Source of the DNA: a virus | Strand: one strand, 5' to 3' | DNA length: 64,000 nucleotides | Virus record (IMG/VR): IMGVR_UViG_3300028416_000009 | Span: 28,108-92,107 of that record | Shown here: positions 1 to 9,008 of the stretch, in pieces | How the letters are laid out: each line of letters begins with the position of its first letter | Position numbering within the stretch: the first letter of the stretch is position 1 | Program-made: the position numbers and the translations under genes | Notes under the pieces: model-generated | Database searches by the model: none | What the model saw: only the letters and a program-made list of their open reading frames with translations | Told to the model about the DNA's origin: nothing

Positions 1-214
<214 letters not shown>

Positions 215-234
215 TTAGACGTTTGTAGTCATAC

Positions 235-269
235 CAAAAGTAAATAATCTTTTTAAAAGATTCAACAAA
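235..269 (-). promoter_or_regulatory. Host-type promoter for dnaK
   Basis: On the minus strand TACTTTTG (235-242) fits the Bacteroidota -7 element TAnnTTTG. A TTG (263-265) lies about 20 bases upstream of it. The dnaK start codon is about 40 bases downstream. Confidence 0.5.
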
Positions 270-296
270 CGTTTTGATTTATTTAATATGTTATGT

Positions 297-328
297 TTTG
301 GTTGATTAAACTATAATACATATCTTTG
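297..328 (+). promoter_or_regulatory. Possible host-type promoter upstream of the clpC-like gene
   Basis: TTTG (297-300), a 20-base spacer and TATCTTTG (321-328). It lies about 150 bases upstream of the clpC start and would give a long leader that contains a perfect 6-bp hairpin, CTGACA-AAG-TGTCAG (368-382). Confidence 0.4.
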
Positions 329-416
329 TGGTTCCTTAGGTCAAAAAAAATACCGAATAGGGATTAACTGACAAAGTGTCAGTTGTAATCTAATAATACT
401 GACAAATAGTAATTCT

Positions 417-447
417 ATTGTTTTTTAGATAAAATGTAGTATATTTG
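417..447 (+). promoter_or_regulatory. Host-type promoter for the clpC-like gene
   Basis: ATTG (417-420), exactly 19 bases, then TATATTTG (440-447) matches the Bacteroidota sigma consensus. The start codon follows at 480 with no Shine-Dalgarno sequence. Confidence 0.7.
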
Positions 448-479
448 TAGAGTCAAAAACAAAAAAAAAGTTTTTATAT

Positions 480-2510
480 ATGGATACAGAATTCGAAGAA
501 CAAGGAGGAGGTAGAAGACTTCCAATGAAGAAAAGTAAAAACGATTCGAGAACACCCGTGTTGGATAATTTCTCTCGTGATTTAATTAAATTAGCAGAGC
601 AAGGAAAACTTGACCCTGTAATTGGTAGAGAGAAAGAGATTAATAGAATCGCACAGATTTTATCTCGTCGTAAAAAGAATAACCCGATTGTTATTGGTGA
701 ACCTGGTTCAGGTAAAACCGCAATCGTGGAAGGGTTAGCAATAAAAATACACCAAGGAGACTGTCCTAAGAACTTAGCGGATAAACGTATAGTTTCATTA
801 GACTTAACTTCTGTTGTTGCGGGTACTAAATACCGTGGACAGTTTGAGGAGAGACTTAAGGCTATTTTAGAAGAGTTGGTTGATAATGATAATGTAGTGG
901 TCTTTATTGATGAGATACATACCATCATTGGAACTGGTAACTCTTCAGGTTCATTAGATGCTTCGAACATCATTAAACCCGCACTGTCTCGTGGTGAAAT
1001 ACAATGTATTGGTGCCACTACGTTAGACGAGTATCGTGAGAATATTGAAAAAGACGGAGCATTAGAAAGACGTTTCCAAAAAGTATTGGTTGACCCTGCG
1101 ACAACTGAGGAAACAATGATTATCCTTTCTAATATCAAATCTAAATACGAGAATCATCATAAGGTTAAGTATAGCGAAGAATCATTAGAGGCTTGTGTTA
1201 CCTTATCGGACAGATACATTACTGACCGTGAATTACCTGACAAGGCTATCGATATCTTAGATGAGGTAGGTGCAAAGGCGCAAATCGATGTTAAATTACC
1301 TGAATTTATCGAAGACCTTAAATTACAAGTTGCTGAGATTAAGAGAAAGAAATTGGATGTGGTTAAGACACAAAACTATGAAATAGCTGCTGAACTAAGA
1401 GACCAAGAAAAGAAGTTAATTAATAAGTTAACAACTGAGAAAGAGGAGTGGGAACAAAAACAAAACGAAAACAGAACTTTAATTACTGAAGACGATGTTT
1501 ATAAAATTGTTTCAGATATGACTAATATTCCTGTAACTCGTTTAGACAGTGACGAAGCTAAGTCATTACTTAATTTAGAAAAAACCTTAAAGGCTAACGT
1601 AATCGGACAAGATGACGCAGTTACTAAGATTTCTAAAGCAATTCGTAGAAATCGTGTAGGTATTAAGGAACCAAACAGACCAATCGGTTCTTTCATATTC
1701 TTAGGTTCGACAGGTGTAGGTAAAACACACTTAGCTAAAACATTAGCACGTGAAATCTTTGGTGATGAATCGGCAATGATTCGTGTGGACATGTCAGAGT
1801 TAATGGAAAAACACTCAGTATCAAGATTAGTAGGGTCTCCTCCAGGATACGTAGGACACGACGAAGGTGGTCAATTAACCGAACAAGTTAAAAACAAACC
1901 TTACTCTGTAATACTTTTCGATGAGATTGAGAAAGCGCATAGAGATGTCTTTAATATCTTACTTCAAGTATTAGATGAGGGTCACTTAACAGATGGTTTA
2001 GGTCGTAAGATTAACTTTAAAAATACTTTAATTATTATGACTTCTAATGTTGGAGCAAGAAAACTACAAGACTTCGGAACGGGGTTAGGATTTAGTACAG
2101 ACTCTACAGTTTCACAACACGAAGAACTCACTAAAGGTGTAATTCAAAAAGCACTAAAGGCAGAATTCTCACCTGAATTCCTAAACCGTTTAGATGATAT
2201 TGTCGTATTCAAAGCTTTAGAGAAAGAAAACATTGGTAAAATCGTAAAGATTGAAATGAATAAACTCTCAAAGAGAATTGTAGAAAGAGGTTACAACATT
2301 AGTTTTGGACCATCAATCATCGACTTTATCGCAGACAAAGGGTTTGACGCCAAATACGGAGCAAGACCAATACGTAGAGCGATTCAGGAATACATAGAAG
2401 ACTTTATCGCTGAGGAAGTATTAGGTAAAGGTATTGTTGAGGGGAAGAGTTACTCCCTTAAAATAAATAAGGATTCTGAAAAAATTTCAGTAACAGAAAA
2501 AAAATCATAA
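480..2510 (+). CDS. clpC: ClpC-like AAA+ unfoldase lacking the N-domain
   Basis: Two AAA+ modules are visible: Walker A GEPGSGKT at residues 73-80 with Walker B VVVFIDE near 138-144, and GSTGVGKT at 408-415 with VILFDE near 477-482. A short middle domain with a UVR-like stretch (QNYEIAAELRD, about 297-307) is typical of ClpC/ClpE. GLGFS near residue 535 sits where ClpP-binding loops (LGF/IGF) occur. The usual N-terminal Clp repeat domain of about 140 residues is absent, so substrate choice probably differs from host ClpC. The protein would unfold substrates into a ClpP barrel; no clpP is in the window, so host ClpP is the likely partner (inference). Confidence 0.95.
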   Translation: MDTEFEEQGGGRRLPMKKSKNDSRTPVLDNFSRDLIKLAEQGKLDPVIGREKEINRIAQILSRRKKNNPIVIGEPGSGKTAIVEGLAIKIHQGDCPKNLADKRIVSLDLTSVVAGTKYRGQFEERLKAILEELVDNDNVVVFIDEIHTIIGTGNSSGSLDASNIIKPALSRGEIQCIGATTLDEYRENIEKDGALERRFQKVLVDPATTEETMIILSNIKSKYENHHKVKYSEESLEACVTLSDRYITDRELPDKAIDILDEVGAKAQIDVKLPEFIEDLKLQVAEIKRKKLDVVKTQNYEIAAELRDQEKKLINKLTTEKEEWEQKQNENRTLITEDDVYKIVSDMTNIPVTRLDSDEAKSLLNLEKTLKANVIGQDDAVTKISKAIRRNRVGIKEPNRPIGSFIFLGSTGVGKTHLAKTLAREIFGDESAMIRVDMSELMEKHSVSRLVGSPPGYVGHDEGGQLTEQVKNKPYSVILFDEIEKAHRDVFNILLQVLDEGHLTDGLGRKINFKNTLIIMTSNVGARKLQDFGTGLGFSTDSTVSQHEELTKGVIQKALKAEFSPEFLNRLDDIVVFKALEKENIGKIVKIEMNKLSKRIVERGYNISFGPSIIDFIADKGFDAKYGARPIRRAIQEYIEDFIAEEVLGKGIVEGKSYSLKINKDSEKISVTEKKS

Positions 2511-2514
2511 TCTT

Positions 2515-2546
2515 TTTGGTTACTTAAATAATAAAGAGTATATTTG
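2515..2546 (+). promoter_or_regulatory. Host-type promoter for the M20-like peptidase
   Basis: TTTG (2515-2518), a 20-base spacer and TATATTTG (2539-2546). The start codon is at 2565. Confidence 0.65.
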
Positions 2547-2564
2547 TACTCAAATTAATAAACG

Positions 2565-3614
2565 ATGAACGAACAAAGGTTAAATAGGTTTAAAAAACTA
2601 CTTTCAGTACCAAGTAAGTCAAGAAATGAGTCTCAGATGGTTAACTTCATCTGTACTCAACTTGACAATATGATTGACAGTGGGGTTAATCTCGATTACT
2701 ACTTAGACGAACTTAGTAACATTTATGTGACTAAAGGAGAGTCTGAATCGTACCCGTGTTTTATCTCACACACTGACACGGTACACGAAATAGACTCCAT
2801 CAACGTAGTTGAAGGGATTAAAACTAAACCTAACACTTTCGGTAAGTCATTTGGTAACGAAGAATTCGATGTTCTTTACGCAGTTAACGACCAAGGAAAT
2901 CCTACGGGTATTGGTGGTGACGACAAATCAGGGATTTTTATTTGTTTAGAAATCCTTCGTAACGTCCAAGAGTGTAAATTAGCTTTCTTTGTTTCTGAAG
3001 AAATTGGTTGTATAGGGTCATCAAACGCAGATGTCGAGTTTTTTAACGATGTAACATTTGTTTGTGAGTATGACGCACCTGGAGACCACTTAATTACCGA
3101 GATTTGTTCGGGAGTTCGTTTGTATGAAGTAAACGGTGAATTTATCAACACAATGAAACCAATCATCGAAAATTCCTTTGGTAACCCGATGATTGAACAA
3201 TCACACCCTTTTACCGACGTGATGCAACTTAAAAACAAGTTACCTGTGTCGTGTATCAATATCTCATGTGGATATTATAACATGCACAGTGTGAATGAAT
3301 TTATTGCACTGGTAGACGTAGAAAAAGCGATTGACTGTGGTATTAGTATGACTATGTATGGTTTACAGGATAAATATTACTATGAAAATGACACACCTAA
3401 ATATTTTAACGATTCTAAAGAGGATGTTTACGAATCTGAAAACTCTAAATGGTTAAGTGAAGGTGTTGTAATATTTGATGAGGATTCATCGGGAATTACG
3501 ATTGAGGAATACGAAACAGGAAACTGTGTCTACCTAACAGAGAAAGAATGTAAGAAATTATATGAAACTCTAAAGTCGAAATTCACACCCTCGTCACAGT
3601 ACCGTTTATTTTAA
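2565..3614 (+). CDS. M20-family-like zinc aminopeptidase
   Basis: A 349-residue protein with the ordered metal-binding motifs of M20/M28-type co-catalytic zinc peptidases: HTDTV (first His and Asp), GGDDKSG (bridging Asp), EEIG (general-base Glu pair), a later Asp in EYDAPGD and a late His in NMHS. The order and spacing fit the peptidase T / aminopeptidase group. It would release amino acids from peptides in the cytoplasm, possibly finishing what the neighbouring Clp unfoldase starts (inference). It has its own host-type promoter and is followed by a strong bidirectional terminator. No signal peptide is seen. The exact substrate cannot be assigned. Confidence 0.8.
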   Translation: MNEQRLNRFKKLLSVPSKSRNESQMVNFICTQLDNMIDSGVNLDYYLDELSNIYVTKGESESYPCFISHTDTVHEIDSINVVEGIKTKPNTFGKSFGNEEFDVLYAVNDQGNPTGIGGDDKSGIFICLEILRNVQECKLAFFVSEEIGCIGSSNADVEFFNDVTFVCEYDAPGDHLITEICSGVRLYEVNGEFINTMKPIIENSFGNPMIEQSHPFTDVMQLKNKLPVSCINISCGYYNMHSVNEFIALVDVEKAIDCGISMTMYGLQDKYYYENDTPKYFNDSKEDVYESENSKWLSEGVVIFDEDSSGITIEEYETGNCVYLTEKECKKLYETLKSKFTPSSQYRLF

Positions 3615-3627
3615 ACACAAAAAAAGA

Positions 3628-3652
3628 AACACCCAATAGGGTGTTTTTTTTA
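3628..3652. terminator. Bidirectional terminator
   Basis: AACACCC/GGGTGTT hairpin with a four-base loop, flanked by A-rich and T-rich tracts, between the convergent genes ending at 3614 and 3650. Confidence 0.85.
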
Positions 3653-6445
3653 TTTAAGGAATAATTTAGATTCCCTTTGTCTTCTTGAGATTAACCCCTT
3701 ACTAAATTTACCATTAATCATTGTACTGTCTTTCGGCAAGATATTAGCAGCGGATTTATATTTTTTTTGTTTAACTAATTTAATGAAATTAGATTTTCTT
3801 AAACCTTGGCAACCCGCGTTAAATACCAACGATACTAATACGTCAAACATATTTTGAGTAATCATATGGTTATTTTTTGTAGTATCATCTGACTTCCACT
3901 CGTTTAGAAAACGTCTAACACAATTTGCCGATTCAGTGGCATCGTTCTGTAAGTATTTTTGCGCTTGTTCTTTAGTTATTACATCACCAACTTTAGGGGT
4001 TGGTTCAGAAAGTGCTCCTGTGTGTCCCCATCCAATTGTGACTCTACCATCACCTAATTTATATGCTTTCAATACGGGTTCTCCTTTTTGTTTTACACTA
4101 CCCTCATCGGTTTTTATTGTGTTCCAAAAATTTTGAGATGCCTTTAGTTTAGTGCCGTCTACGTAATTTTCATTAGTGACTACTTTTGTTTCTTTTTTCG
4201 TTGGGGGTGTTTTAGGTATTCTATTGGTAATTAGTTTTATTGATGGGTAAACAACACCTTGACGATTAGTCGAATAATCCTCTATTTTTACTATTTCTTT
4301 TTTACCTTTGGTGGTAAAGACTAACGTTTCACCTTTTAATCTAATGTTATTACCACGAATAACTATTTTGGCTGGAGAACCAATTAAATCGACATTACCC
4401 TCTCCATAATATTTAACTAAATCACTCATCATAGCATAGTATAACGACATTGTTTCTTCGTCTTGTTCAAACAAACTTCTCTTAATTATGTGAGGTGATT
4501 CTTTTAATTTTAAACTGGTTTGAGTTAATAAGGTTATTATATCGTCAGATTCGACTTGTCTTATATATGACCTTCCGTAATCCACATCATTATTTGTATT
4601 GACAATACTAATTCTATGGTATCCTGTATCTATAGAATACCCCAAATATATAAACTCTTCACCGTTAGCAGTTTTGTATTTATGATTATCATACGTTGAA
4701 CGTTGAAGGTCCCATGTTGAAAGATATCTATAATTATCATAAGCTGCAGCGGGGGATTTAAGAATATCGAGACCATATTTAAGTAATTTTACACGGTCTT
4801 CCTTAAACTCATCAACCTCAAGTTCATACTCATCATTAATTTTATCGATTAACGATGCCACCCAATCCTTTTTAAATTCTGTAAATGCTGGACCTCTTTC
4901 TGAGTCATCAAAATATTCGTATTTGGCGTCTGACATATTAAATAAATCGGATTGCGAACCAACACCACGCCTCAAGTGTTTAGACTTTTCGATTGTGTCT
5001 TGAATATTATAACCCCTATGTGATGGTCTAATTAAATATTTAAAAAGTCCTGATACTTGTATTTCGTATTCTCGTAATTCATCTCTTTCTATTAACCCGA
5101 TAGTTTTAAACCCGTATTCCAGCCAATCATTATGTACTTTTTCCATTTCCTTTGAAAATCCTTCAGCATAACAACGTGTGCTGAATTCTTGGTATTCTTC
5201 CGCTAGTCTCCTCTCATCTTTATTAAACATCGATTTTAAAGTATCCGCGATATACTCGTCAAGTTCAAAATCATCGGCGCGTCCTTCAATTTTTTCTCTC
5301 TTTGCTATTAATCCTTTTTCAATAAGAACGTTATATAATTTTTTTAAGTCATCATTATCAATATCTCGTATATGATAACTTTCAGAGTCAACATCGTCCC
5401 AAGCCCCATCTGAATAATATTCATAATCAGGTTGTCGGTATCTAACATTCCATAACTCATAATTGTCGGTCTGACCATCGGCAAAAAATTGTGAAAAATC
5501 GTCATCATCTTCAAACTCAACGGAAAAATAACCTTTACGTCCGTCAACAACAAGGTCAATGGACCTTAGTTCTACTTCATTGTCGATATGTTTTTCTAAC
5601 ATATCATCTTCGTATAACCCACTTAAAACAATATAACATAAGTTATACAAATCAGGGGTTTCATTAAAGGCGTCGATTAATCTTTGTTGTGATGGGGAGT
5701 AGGTCTTTTCTTCGGTATCTTCTTTTAATCTTTTAGATTTACCGGTTCTACTGTATTGTTTAACTTCATATTTGTTTTCTTCAACCCACTTCATAACTTC
5801 ATGGATAGAATCGCCTATTCTAAAAGGGATATTTAACCCATTGTTTTTTAAGGGTTCTGATGAGACATACTTACCACCTTTCGTATAGTATATCATAGAC
5901 GATTTTGATAACATTGCGAAACCACCCTTCTTATGAATAACCATTCGGTTACACAACGGTTTAATCGACTCTATCGATAGGTCTTCATTAATTTTTTCAG
6001 GTCTATTCATCATAAATCCAATACTATTTTCTTGGTAGTGTTTATTATAAATATCAATAATTTTGATACCGTCTGAATCTCTATCTGCTTTATCAAACTC
6101 ATTTTTTAAATATTTAATACCATTTAGGTGTTCATTGTTTAGTTCGTCATAAACTATTAAGTCTTTTAGTTCATAACCATTACCCCTATATAGTCCATAT
6201 TTTTGTGAAGACATTTGATTGTGAATGGTTGGGTTTTTAATGATTAGATATGCTAACACACCCATTGTGATGTGTTCGTCAAAATCACTATCGTCGTCTC
6301 TTTTTGTTGTACACCATTTTGTGTTTGCACCATACTTACACGATGCCGTGTGTGTTAATGGTACAACCAATAAATAATTTTCGTCGTCGTAAATCTTTTT
6401 ATATTCAGACTTATCAACTTTAAACCCCTCGTTAATTTTAGACAT
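3650..6445 (-). CDS. Large phage protein with C-terminal GH24 (T4-type) lysozyme
   Basis: 931 residues. The last 165 or so form a GH24 lysozyme: the catalytic Glu lies in KTDEG (about residue 781), followed by GRVTIGWGHT (about 800-809) with the conserved Gly-Trp-Gly-His-Thr, and the helical end ISRRQRESKLF. It would cut peptidoglycan glycan strands. The first 150 residues carry KYGANTKWCTT, a W-C-T motif I have met in phage proteins of unknown function. The middle 600 residues are acidic, Tyr-rich and unrecognised. The start MSKINE-G contains an IxE site like other putative head proteins here. Size and fusion suggest a virion-associated lysozyme rather than a free endolysin. TATTTATA lies 15 bases upstream. 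Confidence 0.85.
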   Translation of the reverse strand: MSKINEGFKVDKSEYKKIYDDENYLLVVPLTHTASCKYGANTKWCTTKRDDDSDFDEHITMGVLAYLIIKNPTIHNQMSSQKYGLYRGNGYELKDLIVYDELNNEHLNGIKYLKNEFDKADRDSDGIKIIDIYNKHYQENSIGFMMNRPEKINEDLSIESIKPLCNRMVIHKKGGFAMLSKSSMIYYTKGGKYVSSEPLKNNGLNIPFRIGDSIHEVMKWVEENKYEVKQYSRTGKSKRLKEDTEEKTYSPSQQRLIDAFNETPDLYNLCYIVLSGLYEDDMLEKHIDNEVELRSIDLVVDGRKGYFSVEFEDDDDFSQFFADGQTDNYELWNVRYRQPDYEYYSDGAWDDVDSESYHIRDIDNDDLKKLYNVLIEKGLIAKREKIEGRADDFELDEYIADTLKSMFNKDERRLAEEYQEFSTRCYAEGFSKEMEKVHNDWLEYGFKTIGLIERDELREYEIQVSGLFKYLIRPSHRGYNIQDTIEKSKHLRRGVGSQSDLFNMSDAKYEYFDDSERGPAFTEFKKDWVASLIDKINDEYELEVDEFKEDRVKLLKYGLDILKSPAAAYDNYRYLSTWDLQRSTYDNHKYKTANGEEFIYLGYSIDTGYHRISIVNTNNDVDYGRSYIRQVESDDIITLLTQTSLKLKESPHIIKRSLFEQDEETMSLYYAMMSDLVKYYGEGNVDLIGSPAKIVIRGNNIRLKGETLVFTTKGKKEIVKIEDYSTNRQGVVYPSIKLITNRIPKTPPTKKETKVVTNENYVDGTKLKASQNFWNTIKTDEGSVKQKGEPVLKAYKLGDGRVTIGWGHTGALSEPTPKVGDVITKEQAQKYLQNDATESANCVRRFLNEWKSDDTTKNNHMITQNMFDVLVSLVFNAGCQGLRKSNFIKLVKQKKYKSAANILPKDSTMINGKFSKGLISRRQRESKLFLK

Positions 6446-6460
6446 AATCTATATTATTAA

Positions 6461-6468
6461 TATAAATA
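6461..6468 (-). promoter_or_regulatory. TATTTATA motif, candidate phage late promoter
   Basis: TATTTATA on the coding strand, 15 bases before the start of the lysozyme fusion. Part of a recurring set described in the findings. Confidence 0.45.
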
Positions 6469-6533
6469 TATCCTTAAAGGGATATTTATCAATACAGTAG
6501 AGTAGAATCTATATGTATTAAATTTATTTAAAG

Positions 6534-6571
6534 CCTCAGGTCTACAGTTGTACAGACTTGAGGTTTTTTTT
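6534..6571. terminator. Strong hairpin terminator
   Basis: 10-bp stem CCTCAGGTCT/AGACTTGAGG (one GU pair) with a 10-base loop, followed by eight T. It stands alone between divergent genes, so it may end a transcript that reads in from the left or a short RNA. Confidence 0.75.
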
Positions 6572-6664
6572 ATGATAACACTTTACTAATATTTTTTTAC
6601 ACTTACTAGTTCTAGCATCCCAGCACTTTTAACAAAAAATATTTAAAAATCAAATAAATTATAC

Positions 6665-6672
6665 TATTTATA
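6665..6672 (+). promoter_or_regulatory. TATTTATA motif, candidate phage late promoter
   Basis: TATTTATA 19 bases before the start codon of the papain-like protease. No TAnnTTTG element is seen here. Confidence 0.45.
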
Positions 6673-6691
6673 TCATATATAAAGTGCGCAT

Positions 6692-7471
6692 ATGGTAAAT
6701 TTTGATTTATTGAACGAAGAAATAAGTCCCTTCGATGAAAGAGACATACAAGTTGAAGGATTACTCAATCCTGATTTACAACTACCTAAAAAAATTGACT
6801 ACCGAAAAGAACTTCCAGGGGCATGGAATCAAGGTATTGATGGTCCGTGTTCCGCATATGCTGCGGCAGCAATGAAACAATGGCAAGAACTTAAAGACTA
6901 CGGACTAAAAAAAACCCTTTCTAAACATTTCATTTATAATCTTAGGTCTAATAAACCACAAAGAGGAATGTACGCACGAAATACGATGCAAATACTACAA
7001 AAATATGGGTTACCGTATGATAAGTCATTCAGAAAAAAATGGAAAGACATTGAAGACATACCTTCTGAGGTATTTAAAGAAGCTTTAAACCACACGATTG
7101 TTGGATATGCGAAAGTTAATACGATAGATGGGTTGAAGAAGTCGTTATATAAAAACGGTCCGTGTTATGCGACATTCCCTGTTTATTCTAACGAACCTGA
7201 ATTTTGGGTACCCTCGTTTGGAAATAATAGAATTAAAGGTGGACATGCCGTTTGTATTGTTGGTTATGATAAACACGGTTTTATTATAAGAAATTCGTGG
7301 GGATGGGATTGGGCCGATAACGGACATTCCACATACTATTACGAGCAATGGGGTTCACATATGGAAATTTGGACAACAATCGATGACACCACTTCTGAGT
7401 TAGTCATTCCTTACAAAAGAAAGAGAAAAACAATCAAAGAATTTTTTAAGAACATTTTTGGTAAAAAATAG
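6692..7471 (+). CDS. Papain-like (C1A) cysteine protease
   Basis: 259 residues with the full C1A catalytic set in order: Gln47 in AWNQG (oxyanion hole), Cys53 in GPCSAYA, His185 in GGHAVCIVGY and Asn201 in RNSWGWDW. The usual C1A signature GSCWAF is changed to GPCSAY. There is no signal peptide and only a short pre-region, so no classical inhibitory propeptide. The start MVNFDLLNE-E contains an LxE site, which with the TATTTATA motif upstream suggests a virion or late protein (inference). Its target is unknown: it could process phage proteins or attack host proteins. Confidence 0.85.
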   Translation: MVNFDLLNEEISPFDERDIQVEGLLNPDLQLPKKIDYRKELPGAWNQGIDGPCSAYAAAAMKQWQELKDYGLKKTLSKHFIYNLRSNKPQRGMYARNTMQILQKYGLPYDKSFRKKWKDIEDIPSEVFKEALNHTIVGYAKVNTIDGLKKSLYKNGPCYATFPVYSNEPEFWVPSFGNNRIKGGHAVCIVGYDKHGFIIRNSWGWDWADNGHSTYYYEQWGSHMEIWTTIDDTTSELVIPYKRKRKTIKEFFKNIFGKK

Positions 7472-7494
7472 AAGAAAGTACGGTCTTTTATTAT

Positions 7495-7502
7495 TATCTT
7501 TG
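7495..7502 (+). promoter_or_regulatory. -7 element upstream of tRNA-Thr
   Basis: TATCTTTG 15 bases before the mature tRNA-Thr end. A matching -33 TTG is not obvious. Confidence 0.4.
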
Positions 7503-7517
7503 TATATATATGTTCAC

Positions 7518-7590
7518 GCCTCTTTAGCTCAGTTGGTAGAGCAGCTGATTTGTAATCAGCAGGTCGTCAGTTCAAGTCTGGCAAGAGGCT
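7518..7590 (+). tRNA. tRNA-Thr (TGT)
   Basis: Complete cloverleaf: acceptor GCCTCTT/AAGAGGC, D-arm, anticodon stem GCTGA/TCAGC with loop TTTGTAA, and T-loop TTCAAGT. The anticodon TGT is at 7551-7553. CCA is not encoded. Confidence 0.95.
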
Positions 7591-7606
7591 CAATAAAAAG
7601 ATAATA

Positions 7607-7756
7607 ATGACAATGGAATCAAATCAACAATCGAACGGTAACACACAATTAAATAGTGTCCGAGAAACATTCAACAGTAAAGTATCAAGACTAAGAATGT
7701 TAGGGAGCACGAAAAAAGTGGCTTGGGACAATCGCAGACGAAACAGAGCAATTTAA
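7607..7756 (+). CDS. Small basic protein, unknown
   Basis: 49 residues starting MTMESNQQSNGN and ending in a basic tail (DNRRRNRAI). It lies between two tRNA genes on the same strand and is followed after one base by another small gene. I do not recognise a family. The basic end could bind nucleic acid, but nothing more can be said. Confidence 0.55.
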   Translation: MTMESNQQSNGNTQLNSVRETFNSKVSRLRMLGSTKKVAWDNRRRNRAI

Positions 7757-7757
7757 T

Positions 7758-7877
7758 ATGGTTACTAAAATTCCATTAACTTCAGAAAATAGAATGTTAC
7801 GAATTGGGTTTGGTAAGAATAAGGGTAATTGGTTTATACGAGTAGACCTTTGGTATGTCGGGTATCGAATATCTTAA
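7758..7877 (+). CDS. Very small protein, unknown
   Basis: 39 residues with a compact beta-like core ([18 protein letters not shown]). It begins directly after the stop of the gene at 7607 and ends two bases before tRNA-Ser, which supports a tightly packed operon. No function assigned. Confidence 0.5.
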   Translation: MVTKIPLTSENRMLRIGFGKNKGNWFIRVDLWYVGYRIS

Positions 7878-7879
7878 TA

Positions 7880-7965
<86 letters not shown>

Positions 7966-7973
7966 ATAGATTA

Positions 7974-7994
7974 AAGAGGGTAACCTCTTTTTTT
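7974..7994 (+). terminator. Terminator after tRNA-Ser
   Basis: AAGAGG/CCTCTT hairpin with a short GTAA loop running into a T tract. It ends the tRNA-Thr to tRNA-Ser unit. Confidence 0.75.
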
Positions 7995-8033
7995 TATGCA
8001 ATATTTTTTATATTATTATAAAAACATCTCATT

Positions 8034-8717
8034 ATGGCAGTGACATTTAACAAAGGAAACCAAGAAGGACAACCAAACCCAAACAATATTATTAAAAAAT
8101 TAGTGGAGGTTATTCAGAAATTGGAACAAGAAATAATTGACAATAAAAGAACAATTAACTCTAAAGTTAATGGTAATACTTTTTCGTTAACCGAAAAACT
8201 TAGAAGTTTCGACGATGTTGTTGAAAGTATTAACGTTAGAGTATCAACAATTGGAGAAAGAACCCCTGAAGAATTAACCACAGAACCTGTTAAGAGTTTA
8301 ATTGTGGATGGATATAATTCTATTCAAATAAAATGTTCCGCAGAGATTTTAAATAAATCGACCGAACTAACATCTGTAGACCACTCGTTATCGACTAGAA
8401 TTAATGAGGAAAAGGTTTTAAGAGAGAAAGACGTATTATCATTAGCGACTAACTTAGTCAGCTTTGATGAAAGAAATAATATTGTTGTTTCCGAGTTAAA
8501 AAGTAGATTTGATGGTATAAACCCAACAAACCCTTCTTCAGACTCTTTAATGGGGTTATCACAAAAAATAGAAAATCTAACAACAGAAGTCACTAACTTA
8601 CGTAATAATATTAATGTTGTTAGTGCCAAATTAGATAAGGAAGTGTTTACAGAAATGAATAGTCGAATCAACTCTATTAAATCTATTGAGACAAGATTGT
8701 TAATGTTAGGTGGTTAA
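8034..8717 (+). CDS. Coiled-coil protein, possibly structural
   Basis: 227 residues, almost entirely predicted helix with heptad-like spacing (for example IIKKLVEVIQKLEQEI near residue 20-35 and repeated L/I/V spacing to the end). There are no cysteines except one and no signal peptide. Long parallel coiled coils of this kind occur in phage fibres, whiskers and scaffolds, but the family is not recognised. It converges on a small membrane-protein gene with a 4-base overlap. Confidence 0.6.
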   Translation: MAVTFNKGNQEGQPNPNNIIKKLVEVIQKLEQEIIDNKRTINSKVNGNTFSLTEKLRSFDDVVESINVRVSTIGERTPEELTTEPVKSLIVDGYNSIQIKCSAEILNKSTELTSVDHSLSTRINEEKVLREKDVLSLATNLVSFDERNNIVVSELKSRFDGINPTNPSSDSLMGLSQKIENLTTEVTNLRNNINVVSAKLDKEVFTEMNSRINSIKSIETRLLMLGG

Positions 8718-8941
8718 TTCTTTTTTTTTATTGAGATTAAAATCATCCCATAAACGTAACCTATCATTTGTGATAATATCAAAATTTTAAAAATACTATT
8801 AACACCATAAAGTGTTTTCATAGTTAAATTACTGTGTTCTACTAAGAGAACCATAACTACTGAATTGATTTTACTTAAAAAAATAAGACCTAAAAACCCT
8901 CCACAAATAAAAGAGGTATATGGGTATTTTTTTTTATTCAT
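8714..8941 (-). CDS. Small two-helix membrane protein
   Basis: 75 residues with two hydrophobic segments (about 9-33 and 48-70) and lysine-rich ends (MNKKKYP at the start, SIKKKN at the end), so both ends are probably cytoplasmic. It is preceded by a TATTTATA motif at 14 bases. A small membrane protein of this kind could be a holin or a superinfection factor, but it lies far from the lysozyme and this is a guess. Confidence 0.6.
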   Translation of the reverse strand: MNKKKYPYTSFICGGFLGLIFLSKINSVVMVLLVEHSNLTMKTLYGVNSIFKILILSQMIGYVYGMILISIKKKN

Positions 8942-8955
8942 GGATTTTTCTTTTA

Positions 8956-8963
8956 TATAAATA
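8956..8963 (-). promoter_or_regulatory. TATTTATA motif, candidate phage late promoter
   Basis: TATTTATA on the minus strand, 14 bases before the start of the gene at 8941. Confidence 0.4.
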
Positions 8964-8973
8964 TTAAATTTAC

Positions 8974-8981
8974 TATCTTTG
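8974..8981 (+). promoter_or_regulatory. -7 element for the metallopeptidase lipoprotein
   Basis: TATCTTTG 27 bases before the start codon at 9009. No clear -33 TTG is present. Confidence 0.45.
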
Positions 8982-9008
8982 TCTCCTAATTATAAAATAT
9001 AAATAACT

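Noticed and set aside
425-1138. 237-codon minus-strand frame over the ClpC-like gene
   Set aside because: It is the mirror of a strongly conserved AAA+ gene; its own translation shows no domain.
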